Assembly (NCBI GenBank): GCA_017527205.1
Contig: JAFXQK010000060.1
Location: 88,234-152,233, forward strand
Direction of reading: 5' to 3'
From: Lachnospiraceae bacterium
GTDB lineage: Bacteria > Bacillota > Clostridia > Lachnospirales > Lachnospiraceae
Length of the DNA stretch: 64,000 bases
Of the stretch, positions 43,407 to 55,937 are shown one piece after another. Within the stretch, counting starts at the first letter, position 1. The number at the start of each line of letters is the position of its first letter. The notes under the pieces were generated by a model. That model saw nothing but the letters and a program-made list of their open reading frames with translations. It was not told where the DNA came from and made no database searches. The position numbers were made by a program, and so were the translations under genes.

Positions 43407-43436
43407 ACATTTTTTTGGTGGACGAAGTCCTATAAT
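43404..43436 (+). promoter_or_regulatory. spoIIG-type promoter with extended spacer
   Basis: Perfect TTGACA (43404-43409) and TATAAT (43431-43436) but 21 bp apart instead of 17. The Bacillus subtilis spoIIG promoter is known for a 22-bp spacer and needs Spo0A. GGACGAA (43420-43426), within the spacer, differs by one base from the 0A box form TGACGAA. Confidence 0.7.
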
Positions 43437-43470
43437 GATTCTGTAGGCTACAAGGCGGGAAAGGCGAAGA

Positions 43471-44312
43471 ATGGTAGGACTTGAGATTTATTTTGACCTT
43501 CTTTTTTTGAGTGTTTTTATTTGGAATGTCTGCACCTTTTTCTTGACAAATCAAGCCTTGGGAAGGGTGGCGAATCCCTTTAGAATTTGGATGAGCGCAT
43601 TATCCGGTGCGGTCATTTTTACGGGAATTCTCTTTTTGCCCTTGAAAATGCTTCTGAAGGGAGTGCTTTGGATTGTGGAAACCTGTGGAACGGTGCTTTT
43701 GCTTTTCCCCGTGAGGCGAATTGGAGGTACGTGGAAGGTTTTGGAAGCCTATTGGATTCGAGGCGTGCTTTGGGCAGGCTCCGTGCTGGCATTTTATAAG
43801 GGCGTTCAGATCCTTTGGCATGAGGGGGCAGGCCTGTTCATACTTTTTCTGGGAGAGATTCTCATGGCTGTGCTTTGTCATTTTTTCTTTCGGCGCAGGG
43901 AGGAAAAAGGGATTGGAAGGGAAGGAACTGCCTCATTTGAGGCTGAAGGGCGACAAATCTGTGTTCCGACGTTTGTGGATACGGGAAATTCTTTATGGGA
44001 GCCAATTTCGGGGAAACCGGTCTGCGTTTTGCATGGCGCCGTGGCTAAGAAGCTGTGGAACGAGGAGACATTGTTTCGCGTCATTCCCTATCGGGCCGTT
44101 GGCGTGGAAAAAGGAATCTTGAAAGCGTATCTGATCCCTGAAATTTCTTTGGATTTAGGCGGCCCCGTCAAATTCGTGGAAAACGTTTGGGTGGCAGTTG
44201 GACCCCAAATGCCTACGGAAGAAAAGGAAGCGGATTGCCTGATTCTGCATCCGAAGATACTGTTAGAGAAGAAAAAAAAGGGGAATCAGCAAAAGGGGGA
44301 AACAAAATATGA
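43471..44312 (+). CDS. spoIIGA: Pro-sigma-E processing peptidase (end requires a -1 frame change)
   Basis: SpoIIGA is a membrane aspartic protease that cuts pro-SigE in the mother cell. The N-terminal ~150 residues contain five hydrophobic spans; the cytoplasmic domain has the protease motif [11 protein letters not shown] near residue 170 and [10 protein letters not shown] at the normal end. In the annotated frame the ORF then runs 73 basic residues further, to 44499, through sigE in another frame. At AAGAAAAAAAAGGGG (44269-44283) a -1 shift gives 10 more residues and a TGA at 44310-44312 overlapping the sigE ATG, the expected arrangement; total about 280 residues. An indel in the A8 run is an alternative. 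Confidence 0.85.
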
Positions 44313-45049
44313 TGATGCAGCTGACGTTGCCATGGAAGCTCGGCCTTCGTTTAAGAAGGCACGAAACAGGAATCCTGCAAAAACAAGGAGGCGAGCTTTA
44401 TTACATAGGAGGAGCAGACGTCCTGCCACCGCCGCTGGAGCCTTTGAGAGAGAATCAGATGCTGTCTCAACTGGAAACAGACGGAAAGGAAGAGGCTAGG
44501 GCGACTTTGATAGAACACAATTTGAGACTAGTGGTCTATATCGCAAAGAAATTTGACAATACGGGCGTTGGAGTAGAGGATTTGATATCTATCGGCACGA
44601 TTGGACTGATAAAGTCAATCAATACGTTTCAGCCCAGTAAAAACATCAAGCTTGCAACCTACGCCTCCAGATGCATTGAAAATGAAATTTTGATGTATCT
44701 TCGAAGGAACAATAAGACGCGGTTGGAGGTTTCTTTTGATGAACCCCTGAATGTTGACTGGGATGGAAATGAATTACTGCTTTCTGACATTTTAGGGACG
44801 GATGAGGACGTTATTTATCGGGACATTGAAAATCAAGTAGAACGAGGTCTCTTAAAAAAGGCGCTGGCAAAGCTGAGTGATCGAGAAAAGCTCATTGTGA
44901 GCCTGCGGTACGGGCTAGGTACCAGAGATGGATCTGAAATGACGCAAAAGGAGGTCGCTGAGCTTCTTGGCATCTCGCAGTCCTATATTTCCAGATTGGA
45001 AAAAAAGATCATCAAGCAGCTAAAAAGGGAGATGAGCATGCAGGAATAA
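44309..45049 (+). CDS. sigE: Sporulation sigma factor SigE precursor
   Basis: 246 residues. SigE drives early mother-cell transcription. The N-terminal ~30 residues form the pro-sequence, with the likely SpoIIGA cut near GGELYYIGG. Region 2 follows ([62 protein letters not shown]), then region 4 with the helix-turn-helix [32 protein letters not shown] lies about 9 nt before the first of three ATG codons. Next to spoIIGA as in other spore formers. Confidence 0.96.
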   Translation: MMMQLTLPWKLGLRLRRHETGILQKQGGELYYIGGADVLPPPLEPLRENQMLSQLETDGKEEARATLIEHNLRLVVYIAKKFDNTGVGVEDLISIGTIGLIKSINTFQPSKNIKLATYASRCIENEILMYLRRNNKTRLEVSFDEPLNVDWDGNELLLSDILGTDEDVIYRDIENQVERGLLKKALAKLSDREKLIVSLRYGLGTRDGSEMTQKEVAELLGISQSYISRLEKKIIKQLKREMSMQE

Positions 45050-45155
45050 AAGCACAAATTCTATAAAATACAAGTTGGCAAACATGCTTGAAAAAGGTAT
45101 AATAAAGAGGTTATATCAATTGGAAAAAGTACGGATATTTTTGGAGGAATGGGAA

Positions 45156-48541
<3,386 letters not shown>

Positions 48542-48577
48542 CAAACCTAAAGGAGCCTTGAAAATGCATGGCGCGGA

Positions 48578-49360
48578 TTATGCGCTTAAGTAGCTTCGCA
48601 TGATCCGCAGGGCATTCTTTTCCAGACGCGAAACCTGCGCCTGAGAAATGCCAATCATGTCGGCGACCTCCATTTGTGTTTTTCCCTCAAAAAAACGTAA
48701 GTGGATGATTTCATGCTCACGTTCGTTTAACTTTTTAATGGCTTCGCTTAAGGAGAGATGCTCAATCCAGGCATCCTCCTTATTTTTTTTGTCGCTGATC
48801 TGATCCATGACATATAGGGCATCACCGCCCTCCGTATAAACTGGCTCATAAAGACTCATGGGACTTTGAATGGAATCCATGGCATAGACCACGTCCTCCT
48901 TGGAAATGCCGATTTCACTGGCAATTTCCTCGACGGTGGGATCCTTTTGATTCCGCTTTGTCAGCGCGTCGCGCGCCTGGATTGCCTTGTAGGCGGTATC
49001 CTTCAGGGAACGAGAGACCCTTAGGCCTGAGGCGTTGTCGCGAAGGAAGCGCTTGATTTCTCCTATGATCATGGGCACGGCGTAGGTAGAGAATTTTACG
49101 CCGAGGGATGCATCAAAGTTGTCGATGGCCTTGATGAGACCGACACATCCAATTTGAAACAGGTCATCCACGTTTTCGTTGGCGGAAGAAAAACGCTTGA
49201 TAATGCTCAGGACTAGCCTTAGATTTCCTTCAATGTACTGATTTCGCGCAGCCTCGTCCCCGGTTTGGATACGCTGAAACAAAGCCTCCTTTTGCTCATT
49301 GGTAAGAAGCGGAAGATTCGAAGTGTTGACGCCGCAGATTTCAACCTTACCGATTGCCAT
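48578..49360 (-). CDS. sigG: Forespore sigma factor SigG
   Basis: 260 residues. SigG directs late forespore transcription. The N-terminus VEICGVNTSNLPLLTNEQKE is diagnostic. Region 2: NLRLVLSIIKRFSSANENVDDLFQIGCVGLIKAIDNF; region 3: VSRSLKDTAYKAIQARDAL; region 4 HTH: TQMEVADMIGISQAQVSRLEKNAL. ATG 49360 chosen because GGAGG is 5-9 nt upstream on the minus strand; the frame is open to 49426. In most spore formers sigG follows sigE directly on the same strand, but here it is inverted and separated by lacZ. Confidence 0.95.
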   Translation of the reverse strand: MAIGKVEICGVNTSNLPLLTNEQKEALFQRIQTGDEAARNQYIEGNLRLVLSIIKRFSSANENVDDLFQIGCVGLIKAIDNFDASLGVKFSTYAVPMIIGEIKRFLRDNASGLRVSRSLKDTAYKAIQARDALTKRNQKDPTVEEIASEIGISKEDVVYAMDSIQSPMSLYEPVYTEGGDALYVMDQISDKKNKEDAWIEHLSLSEAIKKLNEREHEIIHLRFFEGKTQMEVADMIGISQAQVSRLEKNALRIMRSYLSA

Positions 49361-49555
49361 GATAACCTCCAAAGATCGTTCATTCTCGCCGTCTTTTGTA
49401 GGAATACCATTAGTATGGACTTCCATGAGAAGGTTTAATCATGAATACGGGAAATTTCTTTGCCATTCTTTGCTGCCCATGGTAAAATAAAAAATAAGCG
49501 AATGAAAACGGAAACAAGCAAAGTTGCATGATATTCGATGAAGGGACTTAAGAGT

Positions 49556-50374
49556 ATGATCTATTTATTGGCATTCCGGATCAGTGACAGAGAACTGACG
49601 AACCCCAATATTTATCCATATAACGTATTCCGAGGGAAAGCCGCGGAACCTTTTGTTTTTCGTGAAATTACAGTCTTTTACGGTAATAACGGTTCAGGAA
49701 AATCCACACTCTTAAACATGATGGCAGATAAGCTACAAATTGAGGGACGAGAGAGGTGTGCGAGCAACTCCTTTGGAAGAGTCAGGTACTGTGATGAGTT
49801 TGTAGAAGAGTGCGGATATGATCTTGGGGATGACGAAGAGACGGGACGAATGATTCGTTCCATTCCTAAGAAAAGCAGGTATGTCAAGAGTGAGGACATC
49901 CTGTATGAAATCAAGAAGATTCAGCAGAGACAGGTTCTGGCAGAGGGTATGGAATACGACCTCTTAAAGATGGGAAAGGGCAAGGAGGAAATACAGAAAT
50001 ATCTGGCGCCGCAAGGAGGAATCAGCAGGCAAGGCATTATCGAGTATGGGCAGGAGAAGTACTCGAACGGCGAGACGGCTCTTCGGTACTTTGAAGACAT
50101 ACTCGCGCCGGATGCATTATATCTGTTAGATGAACCAGAGGTTTCACTTTCTCCGGCAAATCAAGTGAAGCTTGCCAATGAGATTAACAAGATGGCTAGA
50201 TTCCTAAGATGCCAGTTTATTATTGCAACGCATTCACCATTTATGCTTGGAACGCTGAATACGAAAATCTACAATTTAGACCAGCCCGGTTGCGGGGAAT
50301 GCAAATGGACCGAGCTGGAAAACGTCAGATACTTCTATGACTTTTTCAAGGCGAGAAGCAGTGAATTTCAATGA
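49556..50374 (+). CDS. AAA family ATPase (ABC/SMC-like)
   Basis: 272 residues from ATG 49556 (AAGGGA about 9 nt upstream; an in-frame ATG at 49538 is possible). Walker A is FYGNNGSGKSTLLNMM, Walker B is LYLLDEPEVSLSPANQ, and QFIIATHSPFMLGT supplies the switch histidine; this order is typical of stand-alone ABC-like ATPases of the RecF/OLD kind. No nuclease domain follows, so its partner and role are unknown. Immediately downstream is a degenerate GGDEF fragment on the other strand. Confidence 0.85.
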   Translation: MIYLLAFRISDRELTNPNIYPYNVFRGKAAEPFVFREITVFYGNNGSGKSTLLNMMADKLQIEGRERCASNSFGRVRYCDEFVEECGYDLGDDEETGRMIRSIPKKSRYVKSEDILYEIKKIQQRQVLAEGMEYDLLKMGKGKEEIQKYLAPQGGISRQGIIEYGQEKYSNGETALRYFEDILAPDALYLLDEPEVSLSPANQVKLANEINKMARFLRCQFIIATHSPFMLGTLNTKIYNLDQPGCGECKWTELENVRYFYDFFKARSSEFQ

Positions 50375-50386
50375 ATACAACATCGG

Positions 50387-50557
50387 TCAATCTGTTCGTT
50401 GTGCCTTCATGGCAATCTTATCCTCATACATGGCCTTGTCTGAACGCTTGAAAACTTCTTCAACCGATTTGCCCTGCCCAGGCTTCAGATCAACCATGAG
50501 TATTGCAAATTCCGGAACGGCTCCCGAGGCGATGGCATCGTCGAACGTCAAAAGAAC
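50387..50557 (-). pseudogene. Remnant of a GGDEF (diguanylate cyclase) C-terminus
   Basis: The minus strand encodes 56 residues ending in a stop at 50387: a stretch with AIASGAVPEFAILMVDLKPG followed by GKSVEEVFKRSDKAMYEDK, the characteristic last strand and helix of GGDEF domains. An in-frame stop lies just upstream (about 50561) and no GGDEF catalytic motif is present, so only the end of the domain survives. It fills the 320-bp gap between the ATPase and the DUF4177 gene and is not the end of either GGDEF gene in this window. Confidence 0.75.
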
Positions 50558-50696
50558 TCACAACGCGCAAAAACAAGTCTTGCAGATGAAATCACAATAT
50601 GGTAAAGTAGTTCTATGCGATAGTGATATTTGTCTATCAATGAGTAAGATCATTTCACAATAGATAAAAGGCGGAGGCCTATCATTTGGAGGGCAT

Positions 50697-51011
50697 ATGA
50701 ACGAGAATTCGAAATTTGGCGGAATGCCAGGAGAGCGGTCGGAAGAGGAAATCATGGAGTTAAATGACATTTATGAATATGACGTTGTGTCTCTTTTGGA
50801 TAAGGAACATGGCGGCGTTGATATCGAGCGGATGAATGAGGTAATCGCTTTTCATGCCAGCAAGGGTTGGAGACTTGTGTTTGCATTCCCAAACGAAATT
50901 GGGCATGATTCTTCTTTGTCGGAATTGGCAGGAGTTTCTATTGGAATTAATGCAACGATTGATCAGAACGTACTGATCTTTGAAAGATGTGTAAGACGCT
51001 ATAACAGGTAA
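50697..51011 (+). CDS. DUF4177-like small protein
   Basis: 104 residues. The core YEYDVVSLLDKEHGGVDIERMNEVIAFHASKGWRLVFAF followed by NVLIFERCVRR matches the DUF4177 pattern: a strand, a helix ending in GW+L, and a final IxFER strand. Soluble, no signal. GGAGG lies 8 nt before the ATG. A bidirectional terminator follows. Function unknown. Confidence 0.8.
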   Translation: MNENSKFGGMPGERSEEEIMELNDIYEYDVVSLLDKEHGGVDIERMNEVIAFHASKGWRLVFAFPNEIGHDSSLSELAGVSIGINATIDQNVLIFERCVRRYNR

Positions 51012-51095
51012 AGCGTAAAACAAGAGCTGAAACTTAAAACAACAGGCAAGACTCTATAAAAGAGAATGATTACGTAAATGGAAAGCAGATGAAAT

Positions 51096-51134
51096 ACACC
51101 TCCGAACCTAAGATGGTTTGGGGGTGTTTTCTTA
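51096..51134. terminator. Bidirectional terminator between DUF4177 gene and ptsI
   Basis: ACACCTCCGAACC (51096-51108) pairs imperfectly with GGTTTGGGGGTGT (51115-51127), loop TAAGAT, followed by TTTTCTT on +. On the minus strand the stem is followed by ATTT. It serves convergent genes ending at 51011 and 51147. Confidence 0.8.
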
Positions 51135-51146
51135 TCCAATCAGGAT

Positions 51147-52781
51147 CTATTTAGACAGGTCTAGCTTACGCACGGCATCCCGAAGGGGCAACACGAATGG
51201 GGGAGAGACGGAAAGCTCATCAATTCCCATTCGAAGAAAGGTCTCCGTAAGGCTTGGGTCAGCGGCAAGCTCCCCACAAATTCCAATCCAGATGCCATGC
51301 TTATGAGCATTTTCCGCGGAAAGCTGAACGAGGCGCAGGATTGCCTCGTGATGTGTATCGCGAAAGGGCTCCAGCTTCGCATTTTGCCTGTCGACGGCGA
51401 GCGTGTATTGCGTCAAATCATTGGTTCCGACACTAAAAAAATCCACGAGCGGAGCTAACCGGTCGCTGATGATCGCCGCAGCGGGCGTTTCAATCATGAT
51501 GCCAAGTTCCATGTTCTCGTCGAAGGGAAGGGCAGCCTTGCGCAACTCCGATTTTACCTCCTCACAGATCGCCAAAATTCTTTCTACCTCCCAAACGCTG
51601 GTGATCATCGGGAACATGATTCCCAGTTTGCCAAAGACGGAGGCGCGGTAAAGAGCGCGAAGCTGGGTCTTAAATAGCTCTGGGCGTGTCAGGCAGATGC
51701 GTATCGCACGCATCCCCAGGGCAGGATTTTCTTCCTTGCCCAGCTGAAAGTAATCAATCCGTTTGTCCGCGCCTACGTCCAGCGTTCGGATGATGACCTT
51801 TTTCCCTGCCATACTCTCCAAAACCCTGCGATATGCCTGCAGCTGCATATCCTCCGAGGGGTAGTCCTTGTTTTCAAGATAGAGGAACTCACTCCGAAAG
51901 AGTCCAATGCCCTCCGCGTCATTTTCCAGAGCGGTGTTTATGTCATCAGCGGTTCCGACATTGGCGCAAAGCTTGATTTTTCTGCCATCAATTGTAATGG
52001 TTTCTTTTCCCTTTAATTCCTGTAACAATTCCTTTTTTCGCATGACTTCCTGTTTCCTCGAAAGCATTTTGCTTATAGCTTTGTCATCGGGCTCTAACAT
52101 GACTTCGCCCGTATGACCATCGACAATGATCTGCATGCCATTCGTTACTGCACTTAAAAATTCGAAGCCAACGTCAATGACGGCAGGAATATTCATGGCG
52201 CGCGCCAGGATGGCAGTGTGAGAGTTTGGGGATCCATATGCCGTCACAAACGCTAATACGGAATCTTTATTCAGTGAGATGGTGTCGCTTGGCGTAAGGT
52301 CATCAGCACAAATAATCATTTTTTCCGTAGATTTTAAGGTTTCCTTTTCTGCATTGCCTAGACATAGAATCAAACGATCAGAGATGTCCTTAATGTCCGC
52401 CGCCCGATCTTGCATGTAGGCGTCCTCCATGGAGGAGAACGTTATAGATAAGCTTTCCGCAGTGGCTGACACGGCATATTCAGCATTGACGGACTGAGTT
52501 TCGATCAAATCTTGAATGGAGGTGTTGTAAGTGTCATCCTCAAGTAGCATCATATGAACTTCAAAGATCTGAGCAGTAGCCTCACCGACTTCCCTTAAGG
52601 CCTTTTCATGGAATTCTCGTAGTTGCTTTTTGGCAAGCTCCTTGGCAGCTTTAAGGCGTTCTAGCTCCCGCGGGATATTGCTCACACAGTATTTACGAAC
52701 AGGTCTGTCTTGATGCTGGAATAGAAAAGCTTTGCCAATGGCTATGGCATCGAAAACACCTTTTCCATAATATGTCGTCAT
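51147..52781 (-). CDS. ptsI: Phosphoenolpyruvate-protein phosphotransferase (PTS enzyme I)
   Basis: Enzyme I takes phosphate from PEP and passes it to HPr, starting sugar uptake by the phosphotransferase system. 544 residues: the phosphorylated histidine lies in GSPNSHTAILARAMNIPAV; the PEP-binding barrel has GIGLFRSEFLYL, IRTLDVGADKRIDYF, NPALGMRAIRICL, GIMIETPAAAI, FSVGTNDLTQYTLA and GICGELAADP. ATG 52781 has GGGAGG 9 nt upstream; the frame is open to 52886. No ptsH is adjacent. Confidence 0.96.
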   Translation of the reverse strand: MTTYYGKGVFDAIAIGKAFLFQHQDRPVRKYCVSNIPRELERLKAAKELAKKQLREFHEKALREVGEATAQIFEVHMMLLEDDTYNTSIQDLIETQSVNAEYAVSATAESLSITFSSMEDAYMQDRAADIKDISDRLILCLGNAEKETLKSTEKMIICADDLTPSDTISLNKDSVLAFVTAYGSPNSHTAILARAMNIPAVIDVGFEFLSAVTNGMQIIVDGHTGEVMLEPDDKAISKMLSRKQEVMRKKELLQELKGKETITIDGRKIKLCANVGTADDINTALENDAEGIGLFRSEFLYLENKDYPSEDMQLQAYRRVLESMAGKKVIIRTLDVGADKRIDYFQLGKEENPALGMRAIRICLTRPELFKTQLRALYRASVFGKLGIMFPMITSVWEVERILAICEEVKSELRKAALPFDENMELGIMIETPAAAIISDRLAPLVDFFSVGTNDLTQYTLAVDRQNAKLEPFRDTHHEAILRLVQLSAENAHKHGIWIGICGELAADPSLTETFLRMGIDELSVSPPFVLPLRDAVRKLDLSK

Positions 52782-52835
52782 AGATAAACGCCTCCCGTAA
52801 TGACTGAACTCATCGAATATAGGAATTCTTATTTT

Positions 52836-52864
52836 ATTATGATGCGTTTTAGGGTGGATGTCAA
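52836..52864 (-). promoter_or_regulatory. Predicted promoter of ptsI
   Basis: On the minus strand, TTGACA (complement of 52859-52864), 17-bp spacer, CATAAT (complement of 52836-52841), about 55 bp before the ATG at 52781. Confidence 0.7.
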
Positions 52865-52886
52865 TGTTTATGGAAATGGGAAGCAC

Positions 52887-53192
52887 TATGGGTTTGTGGT
52901 GATGGACGAGGTTTTTCTAAGCTAAACTTAATTTATGATTACAAGTAGCAAGAAAAGAGGAATATAGGTAATAAAACAGGAGGCGAACGGTAACATGATT
53001 TGGTACAATAATAGTGGGTTTTTTACGCCCTTATTTCGAGGCTGCACAACGGTGGAAAAAGCGCATGATAAAGAAAAAAGGGTGGCGAGAGTCCAGGGAT
53101 TTTGTTATAATGATATTTATGGAGTGTATTCATTTCGTTAATGGACAGAATTTCAGTAAAAAAACATAGAAATGGAAACGGAGGAAATACAG
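52887..53192. other. Intergenic region between ptsI and the GAF-GGDEF gene
   Basis: About 300 bp without a gene. A TATAAT at 53106-53111 could be the -10 element for the cyclase gene, but the matching -35 position is poor. Nothing else is recognised. Confidence 0.45.
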
Positions 53193-54608
53193 ATGGATGA
53201 TCTTCAGGCGCTGGTAGATGGTTTGGACGCAATGACTTGTGTTGTCTCAGTTGCAACGTTGGAGGATGGTTCCTGCGGGGAAATTCGAATTGTGACCGGA
53301 AACAAGCCATATATTATGTCAATAGAGCAGCCGGCAGGCGGATACCATATGCTGACAGACAAATTTGTGCCTAATAGCATTTATACGAAGTATTTTACGC
53401 GTGATTTGAATTTTGAGGATTTTTGCTATAGAAGTGCGGTTCAGAAAAAATGTCTGCATTCCTATGTTAAACCGGACAGAATACCAGCCTGGTTTAACAT
53501 GACGTTCATGCCCGTTGCAAGAGTGGATGGCAATATTCACTATTGTACCTATACGATGGAGATGAATTTTGAAGCATCCTCCGAAAGAATGTCGAACGTT
53601 TCGGGAGAATTGGCATCTGCCGTATTGGAGACCTGTATTAAGCTGCGTGGCGCAAATGATTTTCAGGCAACCATGGATGACATCATAAAGGATCTGCGAG
53701 TACTGTGTAAGGCAGACCATTGCTGTATTTTCCTGGTTGATACCCTTGAGAGAAAATGCTCCGTGCTTTGCGAGGCATTTGGAGAGAATTCAAAGCTTCT
53801 GCCCATGGAAACCTATGTTGATGAGAATTTCTATAACATTGCAGAGTCATGGGAGGGAACGATTTCCGGAAGCAATTGCCTGATCGTGAAAAATGAGCAT
53901 GACATGGAGGTCGTAAAGGAGAGAAATCCCGTTTGGTATGACTCCCTGACGAATGCCGGCGTCTATAATATTGTTTTGTTCCCGTTAAAGAATCATGATC
54001 AGCTTTTAGGATATATTTGGGCAATCAATTATGATCCCGAGGTGGCACTCAAGATCAAAGAGATGTTTGAATTGACGACATTTATCTTAGGTTCTGAGAT
54101 TGGAAATCATTTACTTCTTGAAAGACTGCAAATTTTGAGCTCTAAGGATATGCTCACGGGCGTAAATAACAGAAATGAGATGAATAATCTTGTGGATAAG
54201 ATGGCTCACGGTCAAAATGACAAGAAGGGCGTGGGCGTCATTTTTGCAGATCTCAATGGACTAAAGACGATCAATGATGAATTGGGCCACGCCGCAGGTG
54301 ACAGGCTCTTAAAGGATGCGGCGAGGGCGTTGAACGAGGTGTTTGATCAGGATTGCATCTACAGGGCAGGCGGTGATGAATTTACCGTGATTCTTCGCGG
54401 AATATCAATGGAAGAATTGGATGCAAAGGTTGCAAAGCTTCGCGCCTATTCCGCGAAGTATCCGAATTTGAGCTTCGCCATTGGCAGGCATATGGAGGAG
54501 GATGAGAAAGACATTCGCACGGCTCTTAGGCTCGCGGATCAGAACATGTATGCCGACAAGAGAAAATTCTATGAAGAGCATCCGGAACGCACCAGAAGAC
54601 TCCAGTAA
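53193..54608 (+). CDS. GAF-GGDEF diguanylate cyclase
   Basis: 471 residues, soluble. Residues ~1-130 are an unassigned sensor-like region, ~150-315 a GAF-like domain (LETCIKLRGANDFQATMDDII, DHCCIFLVD, GYIWAINYDPE), and ~320-471 a GGDEF domain with DMLTGVNNRNEM, FADLNGLKTINDELGHAAGDRLL and the active-site YRAGGDEFTVIL. It should make cyclic di-GMP under control of a ligand-binding N-terminal half; the ligand is unknown. ATG 53193 has GGAGG 8 nt upstream. Confidence 0.9.
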   Translation: MDDLQALVDGLDAMTCVVSVATLEDGSCGEIRIVTGNKPYIMSIEQPAGGYHMLTDKFVPNSIYTKYFTRDLNFEDFCYRSAVQKKCLHSYVKPDRIPAWFNMTFMPVARVDGNIHYCTYTMEMNFEASSERMSNVSGELASAVLETCIKLRGANDFQATMDDIIKDLRVLCKADHCCIFLVDTLERKCSVLCEAFGENSKLLPMETYVDENFYNIAESWEGTISGSNCLIVKNEHDMEVVKERNPVWYDSLTNAGVYNIVLFPLKNHDQLLGYIWAINYDPEVALKIKEMFELTTFILGSEIGNHLLLERLQILSSKDMLTGVNNRNEMNNLVDKMAHGQNDKKGVGVIFADLNGLKTINDELGHAAGDRLLKDAARALNEVFDQDCIYRAGGDEFTVILRGISMEELDAKVAKLRAYSAKYPNLSFAIGRHMEEDEKDIRTALRLADQNMYADKRKFYEEHPERTRRLQ

Positions 54609-54681
54609 GGAAAGCGGTTTATGCTTACATGGAGTTAGATAAGTAAATGCATAAAAAAGACATGTCATAAGGAGGCAGGCT

Positions 54682-55611
54682 ATGGAACAGGAAAGAAAAA
54701 TGGGGAAAAATCCGATCATTTCATCAATCTACACGGCGGATCCGGCACCCATGGTATATGGTGATACGTTGTATCTCTACACGACGCATGATGAAGATCA
54801 GTTGGTCAATGACTTTTACACGATGGTTGACTGGCGGTGCTTTTCAACGAAGGACATGGTAAATTGGACGGATCACGGAAAGATTTTTTCGCTGGATGAC
54901 ATTGCGTGGGCGGATGACCGTGCCTGGGCACCGCAGGCCATCGAGAGAAACGGGAAGTTTTATCTGTATTGTCCGGTTCACAAAACAGGCGGCGGCATGG
55001 CAATCGCCGTCGGAATCTCGGACAACCCGGCCGGCCCTTTTAAGGATCTGGGATATCCTCTTGTGGATGAGGGCGACTGGAACGACATTGATCCGACGGT
55101 TTACATCGATGACGACGGTCAGGCATATCTCTATTTTGGCAATCCGGAGCTTCGCTACGTGCTTCTGAATGAAGACATGATTTCTTATAATCAGGAGGTT
55201 GGCGTTGTCAAAATCCCCATGACGGTGGAGTCCTTTGGCAAGGGCGGTCACATGACGGGGACGACCTATGGCGAGGGGCCTTGGTTTTACAAAAGAAATG
55301 GCCTGTATTATATGGTATATGCAGCTTTTGCAGTGGATACGCATCAAGAGCACCTCGCTTATTCGACCTCGGAGAATCCTACGGGCCCTTGGAAGTATGG
55401 CGGTGTCATGATGACGGAGGAGGGCGGCGTATTTACGAACCATCCCGGCGTCTGCGATTTTAAGGGACATTCCTACCTGTTCTATCACACGGGAGAGCTC
55501 CCTGGAGGAAGTCTGTTCCATCGAAGCGTTTGCGTGGCAGAGTTTACCTACAATGAGGATGGCTCCATTAACGTGATTCCGAAGTGTCAGGGAGTGGAAG
55601 GCATTGAATAA
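54682..55611 (+). CDS. Glycoside hydrolase family 43 enzyme
   Basis: 309 residues, five-bladed propeller type. Three catalytic acids are in place: base Asp in IYTADPAPMVYGDTLYLYTTHDED, the pKa-modulating Asp in WNDIDPTVYIDDDGQAYLYFGN, and the acid Glu in TTYGEGPWFYKRNGLYYM. GH43 enzymes cut arabinofuranosyl or xylosyl linkages. No signal peptide, so it should act on imported oligosaccharides in the cytoplasm. AAGGAGG precedes the ATG. Confidence 0.92.
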   Translation: MEQERKMGKNPIISSIYTADPAPMVYGDTLYLYTTHDEDQLVNDFYTMVDWRCFSTKDMVNWTDHGKIFSLDDIAWADDRAWAPQAIERNGKFYLYCPVHKTGGGMAIAVGISDNPAGPFKDLGYPLVDEGDWNDIDPTVYIDDDGQAYLYFGNPELRYVLLNEDMISYNQEVGVVKIPMTVESFGKGGHMTGTTYGEGPWFYKRNGLYYMVYAAFAVDTHQEHLAYSTSENPTGPWKYGGVMMTEEGGVFTNHPGVCDFKGHSYLFYHTGELPGGSLFHRSVCVAEFTYNEDGSINVIPKCQGVEGIE

Positions 55612-55650
55612 TTGCATATACTGATAGAAAACAAACAGTGAGGGGAAGCT

Positions 55651-55881
55651 GTGACGTTTTCAGAGCTGCAAAATAAGGACGTCATCAATATCAGGGATTG
55701 CAGAAAGCTCGGAAGGGTTTGTAATCTGGAGTTTGATGAGTGTAAGGGTTGCATTTGCAAGATCATGGTGCCTGGGAGCTGTAAGCTGTTTAATTTTCTG
55801 AGATGTGATCCCGAGATATCTATTTGTTGGAAGGACATTCGGCAGATCGGCCCTGACATTATTCTGGTTGACATCGACTAA
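55651..55881 (+). CDS. YlmC/YmxH-type PRC-barrel sporulation protein
   Basis: 76 residues: TFSELQNKDVINIRDCRKLGRVCNLEFD followed by GCICKIMVPG and CWKDIRQIGPDIILVDI, the PRC-barrel-like pattern of YlmC/YmxH, small proteins conserved in spore formers. Four to five cysteines are present (RDCRK, CNLE, CKGCIC). GTG start with GAGGGG upstream. Its neighbour nrdR is common in the group. The molecular role is not established. Confidence 0.85.
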   Translation: MTFSELQNKDVINIRDCRKLGRVCNLEFDECKGCICKIMVPGSCKLFNFLRCDPEISICWKDIRQIGPDIILVDID

Positions 55882-55937
55882 GAAAAAGCGTAAAATCATA
55901 TTGGTGATGTGTATTTTTACGACAAGGAGGAACCAAA

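Noticed and set aside
44312..44499. C-terminal extension of SpoIIGA in its upstream frame
   Set aside because: The 60-odd residues are Arg/Lys-rich out-of-frame translation of sigE; the -1 frame stop at 44310-44312 fits family length and gene coupling.
53023..53310. Minus-strand open frame between ptsI and the GAF-GGDEF gene
   Set aside because: Proline/phenylalanine-rich with no domain, overlaps the true cyclase start.
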